From contig CAJTHM010000006.1 of the NCBI GenBank assembly GCA_910576125.1, positions 62,001-126,000 on the forward strand: 64,000 bases of DNA. The letters run 5' to 3'. Numbering within the stretch: the stretch's first letter is position 1; each line of letters begins with the position of its first letter. This stretch comes from Lachnospiraceae bacterium (GTDB taxonomy: Bacteria; Bacillota; Clostridia; Lachnospirales; Lachnospiraceae). The notes beneath the pieces were generated by a model that worked only from the letters and a program-made list of their open reading frames with translations, was not told where the DNA came from and made no database searches. Shown here piece by piece: positions 32,579-41,371 of the stretch. A program made the translations under genes and the position numbers.

Positions 32579-34349
32579 CCTTGAACTTGACGTTCATCTG
32601 GTTCATGGCATTTATGATGGCGGTCAGAATGTCTATGAGCACACAGCGCACGAAAAAGTCAGGCAGCGTGTTTTCCATGGAAAAAGAACTGTCTATCAGG
32701 GCAAAGAGCTGCCGGATTCTGGATTCCGCGTCCGGGAAATCATGTTCTTTCAGGGCCTGCGCCAGTCCGTCAAGTATGTCATAGGGATAGGCCAGAGTAT
32801 GCCCTCCGCGCAGAGAGGGATCCATGGCGCGGAAAGAGACTACAGAGTCATGGTCCCATGCGCTGCTGGCGAGCAGTGCGTTTTCATAGAGGGAGGGAAT
32901 GTCCAGAGGAGAAGAGGAGCCATTGCTTAAGGCGGACAGGTAATCCTTTTCCTCGCAGTAATTCTCCAGTAAAGCGAGCAGCGCCTCCTCCTTGTTCTGC
33001 TCCGGTCCGGCATAGCTTAACAAGAACATGGCGTTATCATCGTCATATTCCAGCATCAGACAGGAACTTTTTTCCGGCAGTGCGTTTTTGAGGAACTGCG
33101 CGGTTTCCTGAACCAGTGTCTCCGGATTGGCCGCAAGTCTGATAGGGGGGGTAATTCTCATGCGCAGCGCGAATATCAGGTCGTCAGGCTCCAGCGTAAA
33201 GAAAGAATCTACGTTGTCAAGGAGGTTCTGGGTATGATTCTCAAACAGGATGGAATCAAAAATGGACTTTTGCATGGAAAGCCTGTATTTCTCTATTTTC
33301 TTCTGCAGATTCTGGTTCTCCGTGGCAGCATCGGAAAACGCCAGATCCAGCTGTTCCAGGTAACTTTGGTCGGGCGCGGGATTCTTCACGATTTTCTGAG
33401 TGAGCCTGCGCAGCGGCAGATAGGTTCTGCCCATGGCGTACAGCACGATGAAGATACTGGCGATGCCTAGAAAAAACAGGACGATATAAGTGCGGGAAAA
33501 TATCTGGTTCGTCCGGGACATCAATGCCCTGTTGGAAATCAGGGCGGTCACGGAAAAATCACTGTACAGGCCTGTGCAGGTCTGTACAGTGGTCTGTGAA
33601 TCCAGCTGAAGGATGCCGTCATCGCTTTCGCCAGAAGAAAGATAGGGCGTAAGCAAATCCTGATTGATGCCAACGGCAGTCTGGCCGGAAGAATCTACCA
33701 GCGCCGTGGCAAGGATCTCATCGGAAACGATGCTTTTGAGCATGTTCTGGATTCTGACCTCATTGATTACATAAAAAATGATATAATTGTTTCCGATATC
33801 ATTATATGGATAATACAACAGGCAGGAGGACTCCTCGTTCTTCAGGTATATCAGTTGATTTGTGATGGAGTTCTGATAGGAATCGGGACAGAAAGTGATA
33901 GATTTCGCACCCCGATAGATATGGAAACTGCCTTCATCATATACTACATATTTGCCTGATGAGTAGATGTCATCATTTAGTCTGTCATAATACACGATAT
34001 ATTCCACCAGTTCGTTGGCGATGGCATAGGAATTAACCTCGCGGAAAGCCACATAACGGCTCCAGGAGCTACTGTCATACCTGGATAGTATCAGGTTGAT
34101 ATTACTTATGAGAGAGTGGTTGGTCCGGTCGATTGCCATCAGCCCGTCGGAAAACTCTTCTTTTATGTAGTTCAGCTGCCTGTCGGCCTGTTCATTGAGC
34201 ATATCGAGATATGACTTGGACAATTGGCCATGTATGATAAAGAAGAAGCTGACCATCAGGAAAAATAACGGTAAAAAATAGGACAAAAAATAACGAATCA
34301 TTGTATGATGTGCATAATGGTTCTTATTGAATTTCTGCATTTTCTTCAT
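32139..34349 (-). CDS. Membrane-bound AraC-family sensor-regulator
   Basis: 736 residues. N-terminal membrane segment (FLSYFLPLFFLMVSFFFIIH), a large extracellular sensor (about 40-290), second membrane segment (TYIVLFFLGIASIFIVLYAM), HAMP-like linker, cytoplasmic helical part and a C-terminal AraC domain (about 640-736, SISYLADIFHVSIAYMSYLF ... VGYVNTSSFRRKFKQAMGM). This class regulates neighbouring sugar importers in Lachnospiraceae and Paenibacillus. It is divergent from the lipoprotein/permease operon, its likely target. GGGAGG precedes ATG. Confidence 0.9.
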   Translation of the reverse strand: MKKMQKFNKNHYAHHTMIRYFLSYFLPLFFLMVSFFFIIHGQLSKSYLDMLNEQADRQLNYIKEEFSDGLMAIDRTNHSLISNINLILSRYDSSSWSRYVAFREVNSYAIANELVEYIVYYDRLNDDIYSSGKYVVYDEGSFHIYRGAKSITFCPDSYQNSITNQLIYLKNEESSCLLYYPYNDIGNNYIIFYVINEVRIQNMLKSIVSDEILATALVDSSGQTAVGINQDLLTPYLSSGESDDGILQLDSQTTVQTCTGLYSDFSVTALISNRALMSRTNQIFSRTYIVLFFLGIASIFIVLYAMGRTYLPLRRLTQKIVKNPAPDQSYLEQLDLAFSDAATENQNLQKKIEKYRLSMQKSIFDSILFENHTQNLLDNVDSFFTLEPDDLIFALRMRITPPIRLAANPETLVQETAQFLKNALPEKSSCLMLEYDDDNAMFLLSYAGPEQNKEEALLALLENYCEEKDYLSALSNGSSSPLDIPSLYENALLASSAWDHDSVVSFRAMDPSLRGGHTLAYPYDILDGLAQALKEHDFPDAESRIRQLFALIDSSFSMENTLPDFFVRCVLIDILTAIINAMNQMNVKFKDYSELYFEALYFCRSFPYREKKEEIQSHIGQLLGLFESEAENQIINAAQIGQLVEENFTSADFSISYLADIFHVSIAYMSYLFKKEMGENFSDYVWALRLKKAKELLLTTDMPIDDISLAVGYVNTSSFRRKFKQAMGMTPSQLRC

Positions 34350-34653
34350 TCAAATCCTCCCGAAAGTTAGTATACTATAAAAATGTCGGTTCTGCAAGCA
34401 AGTGGACAATATTTATAGGACAATATTTACAAAAAGGTATTTGAAAATTGTACGCTGCAAAAGTAAAGCAAGATGACAAACGCTGTAAATGAGCAGCGTA
34501 CATACATCAAAAATGGTTTTGAAAAGTGTATCTTGATTCTTTTTACATGAAATTTTACAATAAAAAACAAGATTCCACATGAGAGGCGCCTCTTGATGAA
34601 TCTGGAACAATAAAAAGATAAGTAGTTTTATGCAAAAAAAGTAAGGAGAGATT
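34350..34653. promoter_or_regulatory. Divergent control region between AraC gene and importer operon
   Basis: 304 bases without a gene. Contains two direct repeats ggacaatattta (34404-34415 and 34418-34429), 14 bp apart, and an inverted repeat gtacgctgc / gcagcgtac (34450-34458 / 34493-34501). Direct repeats of this kind are typical AraC-family sites; that they bind the neighbouring regulator is inference. Confidence 0.6.
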
Positions 34654-36303
34654 ATGAAAGTTAAAAAAGTAGCGACACTTTTGATGGCGGTCGTAATGAC
34701 GATGTCTGTTATGGCTGGCTGTGGATCCGATCCGGCACCCTCCAGTTCCGGTAATGACAGCCAGGGCGGACAGGAAGAATCTTCCAAAGAAGGGGCGGAT
34801 GCGGGCGAGGAAAATAATGAAGGAAACGGCGGCGCGGCTGCTGGAGATTCTATCACATTCCCTCTTGCGGAGACCATGGAGTTCACCTGCTTTTCCGGTC
34901 TGAACGGAGAGAACGCGCTGGAGAACACATTGACGATGCAGGTTATGATGGAAGATGCCAATATCCATGTTTCATTTGATAATGTACTTACCTCTGAGAT
35001 GACAGAGAAGAGGAACCTGATTCTGGCTTCCGGAGAGTATCCAGAGCTGTTCATTAAGGCAGGCTTTGGCATAGGCGATTTGACAAAGTACGGCGGACAG
35101 GGAATCCTGATTCCTTTGGAGGATCTGATTCGGCAGTATGCTCCGAATCTGACAGCTGTATTGGATGAGAGAGATGCATGGCAGTATATGACTTCAGCAG
35201 ACGGACATATCTATTCCCTGCCTGAAATCGGAAGACAGGAAGGTGCCATCACCACTTACTGGCTCAACAAGAGATGGATGGACAATCTGGGTCTGAAAGA
35301 GCCTACCAGCTTTGATGAGCTGTATGATGTGTTGAAAGCGTTCAAAGAGCAGGATGCGAACGGCAACGGCGATCCCGATGATGAGATTCCCTGGTTCGCA
35401 AATGCGGGCGTTACCGTATTCAATATCCTAGCATATGAGGATTACGCATACGATCAGGGCACGAGATGTGCCGTCATCGACGGAAATCTGACCTACATCC
35501 CTACGGATGACAGATTCAAGAACTTTATCGAGTTCGTGACCAAGTGCTATGCAGACGGGCTTTTGAACCAGGATTGTTTCACGGTAGCCCATGACCAGCA
35601 GGGCGCTATCGGCCAGACCGGCGATGTATTGGGTTCTTTCTTTGACGCAGGCGCGTTCCTGACAGTAGGCCGTGACAATGACGATGATTATATCGCATTG
35701 ACGCCGTTCCAGAAAGGAAGCTACCCCCTGAATACCGGTATCACTCCCGGAACACTGGCAATCACTGATAAGTGCGAGAATCCCGAAGTGGTAATTGCCT
35801 GGTTTGACAGACTGTATTCCCAGGAAGGCGGTATGCTGGCATGGCTGGGCGTGGAAGGAAAGACCTATCAGATTAACGATGAGGGAGACTGGGAGTGGAT
35901 TCTTGACGGAGACTACGGCAGTGAAATCGCAGATGTACGTGCTTCCGCGACGATGCAGGGCGCCATCAACCATCCCTCAATCATCCCTGATTTCTGGTAC
36001 AGCAACATGTCCGCGGCAATCGATCCCGACGAAGTATATCTGAACGGCGAGAGATTAAAAATCGCGGAAGGCGGCAAAGTTCCTCTTCCTATGATGAGAT
36101 ATGAGGAAGCTGACAATGCGGAGCTGGCTACGCTGAAGACAGACATTGATTCCTATATTACTACCTATGTTGCCCAGGTGGCGACAGGCGAGGGCGGCAT
36201 GACCCTTGAGGGCAGCTGGGATGAGTACATCGAGACCATGAAGGCAATGAACGTAGACCGTATGATTGAGATTTACCAGAAGACTTATGACGCAGGGAAG
36301 TAA
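34654..36303 (+). CDS. Extracellular solute-binding lipoprotein (LplA-like)
   Basis: 549 residues with a lipoprotein signal (KKVATLLMAVVMTMSVMAGC, Cys at the lipobox), an acidic Ser/Gly linker, then a type 1 sugar-binding protein fold (PEIGRQEGAITTYWLNKRWM, DANGNGDPDDEIPW, a calcium-like Asp/Asn loop). The large LplA/YtcQ class binds oligosaccharides or sugar derivatives. First gene of the importer operon, expressed most. Confidence 0.9.
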   Translation: MKVKKVATLLMAVVMTMSVMAGCGSDPAPSSSGNDSQGGQEESSKEGADAGEENNEGNGGAAAGDSITFPLAETMEFTCFSGLNGENALENTLTMQVMMEDANIHVSFDNVLTSEMTEKRNLILASGEYPELFIKAGFGIGDLTKYGGQGILIPLEDLIRQYAPNLTAVLDERDAWQYMTSADGHIYSLPEIGRQEGAITTYWLNKRWMDNLGLKEPTSFDELYDVLKAFKEQDANGNGDPDDEIPWFANAGVTVFNILAYEDYAYDQGTRCAVIDGNLTYIPTDDRFKNFIEFVTKCYADGLLNQDCFTVAHDQQGAIGQTGDVLGSFFDAGAFLTVGRDNDDDYIALTPFQKGSYPLNTGITPGTLAITDKCENPEVVIAWFDRLYSQEGGMLAWLGVEGKTYQINDEGDWEWILDGDYGSEIADVRASATMQGAINHPSIIPDFWYSNMSAAIDPDEVYLNGERLKIAEGGKVPLPMMRYEEADNAELATLKTDIDSYITTYVAQVATGEGGMTLEGSWDEYIETMKAMNVDRMIEIYQKTYDAGK

Positions 36304-36333
36304 AGCTATCATTTGATAAAGATTTCTAAAATT

Positions 36334-36358
36334 GGGGAATGACGATGAGCCATTCCCC
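36334..36358 (+). promoter_or_regulatory. Intercistronic hairpin between binding protein and permease
   Basis: Perfect 8-bp stem (ggggaatg / cattcccc), 9-base loop, no T run. Likely protects the 3' end of the binding-protein mRNA and lowers permease expression, as in other binding-protein operons. Confidence 0.65.
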
Positions 36359-36382
36359 TATGACTTAGAAAGGAGTGTCTTA

Positions 36383-37324
36383 ATGGCAGGAATAGTAAAA
36401 AAGGAAAAGGAGAACCTTGGCCGCAGGCTCCTCAGGGATATGAAGAAGAATTGGATTCTCTATGTGATGATTCTGCCGGTGGTAATCTATTATATCACCT
36501 TTTCTTATGCTCCCATGTATGGCATACAGCTTGCGTTCAAGGACTATAAGGTAAAGCAGGGAATTATGGGAAGTCCCTGGGTGGGCTTCTCGCATTTTCA
36601 GAGGTTCTTCAGTGCATACAATTTCAAGCAGTTGATTTTCAACACACTCGGAATCAGTATATATAGTTTTTTGGCAGGATTTCCTATCCCTATCATTTTT
36701 GCTCTGATGCTTAATTATCTGAATAATAAGTACCTGAAGAAGACGGTCCAGATGGTTTCCTATGCCCCGTATTTCATTTCCACGGTGGTCATCTGCGGCA
36801 TGATCAGCATTTTCACGAATGTGGATACAGGTATTTTCAATACAATCCGTAATTTCTTTGGACTGGAATCCGTTGATTTCCTTTCTAAAGCGAAGTGGTT
36901 CAAATCCATCTATGTCTGGACGGGCGTATGGCAGGGGATGGGCTGGAGTTCCATCATATACATATCGGCTCTGTCAGGTGTGGATTACGAACTGCATGAG
37001 GCGGCTATCGTGGACGGCGCTACCAAAATTCAGCGTATGATTCATGTGGATCTTCCTTCCATCAAACCCACCATCATCATGCTGCTGATTCTGCAGATGG
37101 GCTCCCTGATGAGCGTCGGATTCGAGAAGGTCTATCTGTTGAAGAACACATTGAATGCCAGCGCTGCAAATGTCATATCCACTTATACCTATGAAGTCGG
37201 TCTGATCAACAGCGACTACGGATATTCTACGGCAGTGGGTCTCTTTAACGCGATAATCAATGTGTTCCTGTTGGTGACGGCAAACCAGCTGAGCAAGAGA
37301 ATTGCACAAGAAAGCCTGTTTTAG
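36383..37324 (+). CDS. Sugar ABC permease (LplB-like)
   Basis: 313 residues from ATG 36383 (AAAGGAG 9 bases before). Six membrane segments and the EAA loop HEAAIVDGATKIQRMIHVDL that contacts the ATPase. N-terminal MKKNWILYVMILPVVIYYI is the LplB pattern. No ATPase gene is present here, as usual for this class, which shares an MsmK-type ATPase encoded elsewhere. Confidence 0.9.
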   Translation: MAGIVKKEKENLGRRLLRDMKKNWILYVMILPVVIYYITFSYAPMYGIQLAFKDYKVKQGIMGSPWVGFSHFQRFFSAYNFKQLIFNTLGISIYSFLAGFPIPIIFALMLNYLNNKYLKKTVQMVSYAPYFISTVVICGMISIFTNVDTGIFNTIRNFFGLESVDFLSKAKWFKSIYVWTGVWQGMGWSSIIYISALSGVDYELHEAAIVDGATKIQRMIHVDLPSIKPTIIMLLILQMGSLMSVGFEKVYLLKNTLNASAANVISTYTYEVGLINSDYGYSTAVGLFNAIINVFLLVTANQLSKRIAQESLF

Positions 37325-37342
37325 GCAGGAGGAGGGAAAAGA

Positions 37343-38260
37343 ATGAAGGCAATGGAACATGGTATGAAAGTAAAACGTTCCTACTCGGACAAAATCTTTG
37401 ACGTGGTCAATATCATCGTCATGCTCATCCTGCTGATCATCTTCACATGGCCTCTATGGTTTGTGGTCATTGCGTCTTTCAGCGATCCGAACGAGGTATG
37501 GATGGGGAACGTTCTGCTGCTGCCGAAAAAGATTACATTGATAGCTTACGAAGAGCTGCTCAATTATTCTTCCATCTGGACAGGTTACAAGAATACGATT
37601 TTCTATACAGTTGTAGGTACTCTGGTAAACCTGGTCATGACGGTGTGCGCGGCGTATCCGCTTTCCAGAAAGGATTTCGTGCCCCGCAATTTCTTAATGA
37701 TTCTTTTCATGATAACCATGTATTTCAGCGGCGGGCTGATTCCCACCTATCTGGTGGTCAATAAGCTCCATCTGCTGAATACCCGCTGGGCCATGATTAT
37801 CCCGGGCGCGTGCTCTATCTATAATGTTATCATCACCCGGACTTATTTTATGAACAGCATTCCTCATGAACTTCAGGAAGCGGCTACTCTGGATGGCGCG
37901 AATTCTTTCCAATATCTCATGAAAGTCGTGCTGCCTTTGTCCAAGCCCATCATGGCAGTTATCGGTCTGTACTATGCGGTAGGACACTGGAATGACTTCT
38001 ACACTGCTCTGATTTACCTGAACAGTGAAAAGCTTCTTCCGCTGCAGTCTTTCCTGAGAGATCTGCTGATGCGGGCACAGACCACGATGAATGTGAATAT
38101 GTCGGGAATGGATGCGGCTTCTATCGAAGCAAAGATGAAGCTGGCACAAACTCTGAAGTACAGTGTCATCATCGTGTCAACCGTGCCGGTGCTGTGCATC
38201 TATCCTTTCATCCAGAAGTATTTCGTGAAAGGTGTCATGATTGGTTCCGTAAAGGGTTGA
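37343..38260 (+). CDS. Sugar ABC permease (LplC/YtcP-like)
   Basis: 305 residues, six membrane segments, EAA loop LQEAATLDGANSFQYLMKVV, and C-terminal IYPFIQKYFVKGVMIGSVKG typical of the CUT1 LplC type. Pairs with the previous permease. Followed by a terminator. Confidence 0.92.
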   Translation: MKAMEHGMKVKRSYSDKIFDVVNIIVMLILLIIFTWPLWFVVIASFSDPNEVWMGNVLLLPKKITLIAYEELLNYSSIWTGYKNTIFYTVVGTLVNLVMTVCAAYPLSRKDFVPRNFLMILFMITMYFSGGLIPTYLVVNKLHLLNTRWAMIIPGACSIYNVIITRTYFMNSIPHELQEAATLDGANSFQYLMKVVLPLSKPIMAVIGLYYAVGHWNDFYTALIYLNSEKLLPLQSFLRDLLMRAQTTMNVNMSGMDAASIEAKMKLAQTLKYSVIIVSTVPVLCIYPFIQKYFVKGVMIGSVKG

Positions 38261-38293
38261 CGGAAAATGCGCAAAGATCAGTTGTATTATCTG

Positions 38294-38329
38294 CAGGCTT
38301 CTGGATGAAGGGATTCAGGAGCCTGTTTT
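38294..38329 (+). terminator. Terminator of importer operon
   Basis: Stem caggcttctg (38294-38303) / caggagcctg (38316-38325), 10 pairs with one G-T, then ttttg, 34 bases after the permease stop. Confidence 0.7.
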
Positions 38330-38688
38330 GTATACAAAAAATCCGCTGCAGGCATAATGCAAGTATGTGGTTTTGTTTCCTTTCCTCCGGATAAAAAGCA
38401 TTCAAGCCCTATTTTACTCCTCCGGATTTTGTGCTATATTGATAAAAAGCCCTAGCGGCGTTCGAGGACCGGTATGAATTCGATATGGCCCATCTGTTCG
38501 GCGGCCCGGAATCTTTCAGGGATGATGTGCTTTAGCGGATACGAACGGAAAATGAGGAGATGACGCCAGATTTGCCGGTGGGCGCAGTTCAGGAGGGTCT
38601 TCAGGCTGCTGCGGGGAAAAAGGCGGATCCGCAGGAGCGGCGCTCTTCTGGTTGGGGATAGCCTTGAATGAGGCTGGAGAGGTAGAGG
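38330..38688 (+). pseudogene. Gene debris before the corrinoid operon
   Basis: No complete gene. An open frame without start reads AAFEDRYEFDMAHLFGGPES to TAG 38533, and another reads ENEEMTPDLPVGAVQEGLQA to TAG 38664. Both look like fragments of real proteins, perhaps of an earlier member of this operon. Source not identified. Confidence 0.35.
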
Positions 38689-40263
38689 ATGATAGATTCA
38701 GGCGGACAGCCTTCAAAACTGAAAAAAGAAGAGTGGCTGAAAGAAAATCCCATTTATCAAAACACTGTTTCATGTGAGAAAAGATTCAACCCGGACTTTT
38801 CCCTGTCCCAGCTGCATTTCCACGAATTTGTGGAAGTCAGTATCATCGCGGAGGGATGCGGAATCCACCGCATCTGGAACAGGATATTTGAGTGCAGAAA
38901 AGGCGACGTCTATGTCCTGAACGCGGGAGTGCCTCACGAGTATTTTGTGAAAGACGGGAAAGAAAAGCTGGTCATTCAGAATCTGCTGTTTGACGCGGAG
39001 GACTGGTTTGCGGGAGATTTGGCTGCGCCGGACAGTCCCCGTTTCTGTTATGGAATTTTTGACGAGAATCTGCTGTCCGCCTATGTGACCCTGAAAGGCC
39101 GCTCCATGGAGGCGGTGGAAAAAATCTATCAGACAATTGAGAAAGAGACCGAGGAAAAGAATCCGGAGTGGATGGATGTCACGAAAGCGCAGCTGATGCT
39201 GCTTTTAATTACCATAAAGCGCCATCTGGAGGAATCAGCCGCTGACGGCTCTGTCTCACCGAAGGACAGGATGGTAGTGTCCACTGTGATGCGACTGGTA
39301 ATAGAACGTTATTCCGATAAAGAACTGACGCTGGAGAGCATCGCATCCTCCCTGTTTATGAGCAAATCCTATTTGAGCAAGCTGTTCTGGCGGGTCACGG
39401 GAGAGCATTTTTCCGAGTATCTCCGGAGTGTACGTCTGCAGCAGGCCTGCAGACTGCTGCGGGAGACGCAGCTGACCAATGAGCAGATTGTATACGGATG
39501 CGGGCTGAAAGATGTACCGTCATTCTACCAGCTATTCAAAGCAAAGCTTTCCATGACACCCAACAGATACCGAACAGAGACAAGAAATGAAACACAATAT
39601 AAAGAAAGAAGAGGAGAATATCAAATGAGCATTTTGACAGACATTTCAGGGAACCTGCAGCGCGGCAAGGCTAAGATTGTGAAGGAGCTGGTGCAGAAAG
39701 CGGTGGATGAGGGCATCCCTGTGGAGCAGATTTTGAGCGAGGGCCTGCTGGACGGCATGAGCGTGGTGGGCGAGAAGTTCAAGAACAATGAAGTGTACGT
39801 GCCTGAGGTGCTGGTAGCTGCCAGGGCCATGAACATGGGCGCGCAGATTCTGAAGCCCCTGATGGCAGAAGCAGGGGTAAAGGCTACGGGCAAGGTCTGC
39901 ATCGGCACTGTCCAGGGCGACCTCCACGATATCGGCAAGAATCTGGTGAAGATGATGATGGAGGGCAAGGGACTGGAGGTTGTGGATCTGGGCACGGATG
40001 TGGCTCCTGAGACCTATGTCCAGACTGCCATTGAGCAGAATTGCCAGGTAATCTGCTGTTCCGCACTGCTGACAACCACTATGGGCGTCATGGAGGAAGT
40101 GGTAAAGAAGGCGGAGGAGGCAGGCATCCGTGACAAGGTGAAGATTATGATCGGCGGCGCGCCTGTGACGGAAGAGTACTGCCAGAAAATCGGCGCGGAC
40201 AAGTATACGCCGGATGCCGCCAGCGCTGCGGATGCCGCCGTGGTCCTCTGTGCTGCCGGTTAA
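38689..40263 (+). CDS. AraC regulator fused in frame to corrinoid-binding protein
   Basis: One 524-codon frame. Residues 1-120 are a cupin-like sensor (SQLHFHEFVEVSIIAEG), about 200-300 an AraC double HTH (LTLESIASSLFMSKSYLSKL ... YQLFKAKLSMTPNRYR), and 313-524 a complete corrinoid protein (MtaC/MtbC type) with the cobalamin motif DLHDIGKN. The junction (ETQYKERRGEYQ|MSILTDIS) has no stop, yet gaggag and ATG 39625 lie there. Either the fusion is real, as a cobalamin-sensing regulator, or a stop was lost and both the fusion and the free corrinoid protein are made. Confidence 0.85.
   Translation: MIDSGGQPSKLKKEEWLKENPIYQNTVSCEKRFNPDFSLSQLHFHEFVEVSIIAEGCGIHRIWNRIFECRKGDVYVLNAGVPHEYFVKDGKEKLVIQNLLFDAEDWFAGDLAAPDSPRFCYGIFDENLLSAYVTLKGRSMEAVEKIYQTIEKETEEKNPEWMDVTKAQLMLLLITIKRHLEESAADGSVSPKDRMVVSTVMRLVIERYSDKELTLESIASSLFMSKSYLSKLFWRVTGEHFSEYLRSVRLQQACRLLRETQLTNEQIVYGCGLKDVPSFYQLFKAKLSMTPNRYRTETRNETQYKERRGEYQMSILTDISGNLQRGKAKIVKELVQKAVDEGIPVEQILSEGLLDGMSVVGEKFKNNEVYVPEVLVAARAMNMGAQILKPLMAEAGVKATGKVCIGTVQGDLHDIGKNLVKMMMEGKGLEVVDLGTDVAPETYVQTAIEQNCQVICCSALLTTTMGVMEEVVKKAEEAGIRDKVKIMIGGAPVTEEYCQKIGADKYTPDAASAADAAVVLCAAG
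39625..40263 (+). CDS. Corrinoid protein (internal start)
   Basis: 212 residues, the full normal length of methyltransferase corrinoid proteins. N-terminal four-helix cap (MSILTDISGNLQRGKAKIVK ... VYVPEVLVAARAMNMG) and B12-binding Rossmann domain with Asp99, His101 and Gly104 of DxHxxG, where His is the lower cobalt ligand. The internal ATG has GAGGAG 9 bases upstream. Serves as methyl carrier between the two UroD-type methyltransferases downstream. Confidence 0.85.
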   Translation: MSILTDISGNLQRGKAKIVKELVQKAVDEGIPVEQILSEGLLDGMSVVGEKFKNNEVYVPEVLVAARAMNMGAQILKPLMAEAGVKATGKVCIGTVQGDLHDIGKNLVKMMMEGKGLEVVDLGTDVAPETYVQTAIEQNCQVICCSALLTTTMGVMEEVVKKAEEAGIRDKVKIMIGGAPVTEEYCQKIGADKYTPDAASAADAAVVLCAAG

Positions 40264-40298
40264 ACCCTAAAAACAAAGAAAGAGACGGTTATTATTAT

Positions 40299-41318
40299 AT
40301 GAAGAGAGATATGCGTAAATGGCTGGAGGAGCTTCAGGCTGCCCCGGTAAAGAAAGCCATGCCGATTCTTTCCTTTCCGGCGGTGCAGCTGCTGGGAATC
40401 AGCGTGAAAGAGCTGATTTCCGACAGCGACAGGCAGGCGAAAGGCATGCAGCTGGTGGCGGAGCGGACAGATGCCGCCGCCGCGGTGAGCCTGATGGACC
40501 TTTCCGTGGAGGCGGAGTGCTTCGGCTCCCGGATTCGGGTGACCGACAAGGAAGTGCCCACTGTCATGGGAAGAATCGTGGAGGACGAGGAGGGCGCAAA
40601 GGCTCTGAAGGTTCCTGAAGTGGGGAGCGCGAGGAGCGGGCTGTATGTGGATGCTATAAAAAAAGCTGTACAGCTGATCACTGACAGGCCGGTCTTTGCC
40701 GGAGCCATCGGGCCTTTTTCCCTTGCGGCCCGTCTGCTGGATGTGACGGAGATCATGATGGAATGCTATGATGAGCCGGATATGGTGCACCTGGTGATGG
40801 AGAAAGCCACTTCTTTCCTGATTGAATACTGCAAGGCCTATAAAGCGGCAGGAGCCAACGGCATCGTCCTGGCGGAGCCGGTGACAGGCCTGCTGTCCCC
40901 CGCTCTGGCGGAGGAGTTCTCGGCGCCTTATGTGAAGCGGTTGGTGGACGCAGTGCAGGACGACTGCTTTATAGTCATCTATCATAACTGCGGGAACAAT
41001 ACCATTCAGATGATTGATTCCATCCTGGAGACCGGGGCGGCGGCTTATCATTTCGGAAACGCCATCGACATGGCAGAGATGATGACGCATATCCCGGCGC
41101 AGACCGTGGCCATGGGGAATGTGGATCCCGCCGGGGAGTTCTTCCAGGGGACGCCGGAGTCCGTCCGCAGCGCCACGCTGCAGGTGATGGAGAAATGCTG
41201 TTCTTACCCGAACTTCGTCATTTCCTCCGGATGTGATATCCCTCCCATGTCGAAGTGGGAGAATATCGAGGCTTTCTTCGGGGCTGTGAAAGAATATTAC
41301 GAGGGTCAGGCTGACTGA
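40299..41318 (+). CDS. UroD-family methyltransferase (MtaA/MtbA-like)
   Basis: 339 residues. Zinc site motifs of the UroD-like methylcobamide methyltransferases: His and Cys in IYHNCGNN and a third Cys in ISSGCDIPP; also GPFSLAARLL and NVDPAGEFFQGTP. It moves the methyl group between the corrinoid protein and an acceptor (in acetogens tetrahydrofolate, in methanogens coenzyme M). 35 bases after the corrinoid gene, clearly one operon. Confidence 0.85.
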   Translation: MKRDMRKWLEELQAAPVKKAMPILSFPAVQLLGISVKELISDSDRQAKGMQLVAERTDAAAAVSLMDLSVEAECFGSRIRVTDKEVPTVMGRIVEDEEGAKALKVPEVGSARSGLYVDAIKKAVQLITDRPVFAGAIGPFSLAARLLDVTEIMMECYDEPDMVHLVMEKATSFLIEYCKAYKAAGANGIVLAEPVTGLLSPALAEEFSAPYVKRLVDAVQDDCFIVIYHNCGNNTIQMIDSILETGAAAYHFGNAIDMAEMMTHIPAQTVAMGNVDPAGEFFQGTPESVRSATLQVMEKCCSYPNFVISSGCDIPPMSKWENIEAFFGAVKEYYEGQAD

Positions 41319-41371
41319 GGTAAGTAGCGCCTGCGGCGGAGAGCTGCAGGCACGGAAAGAGAGAGGATTTT

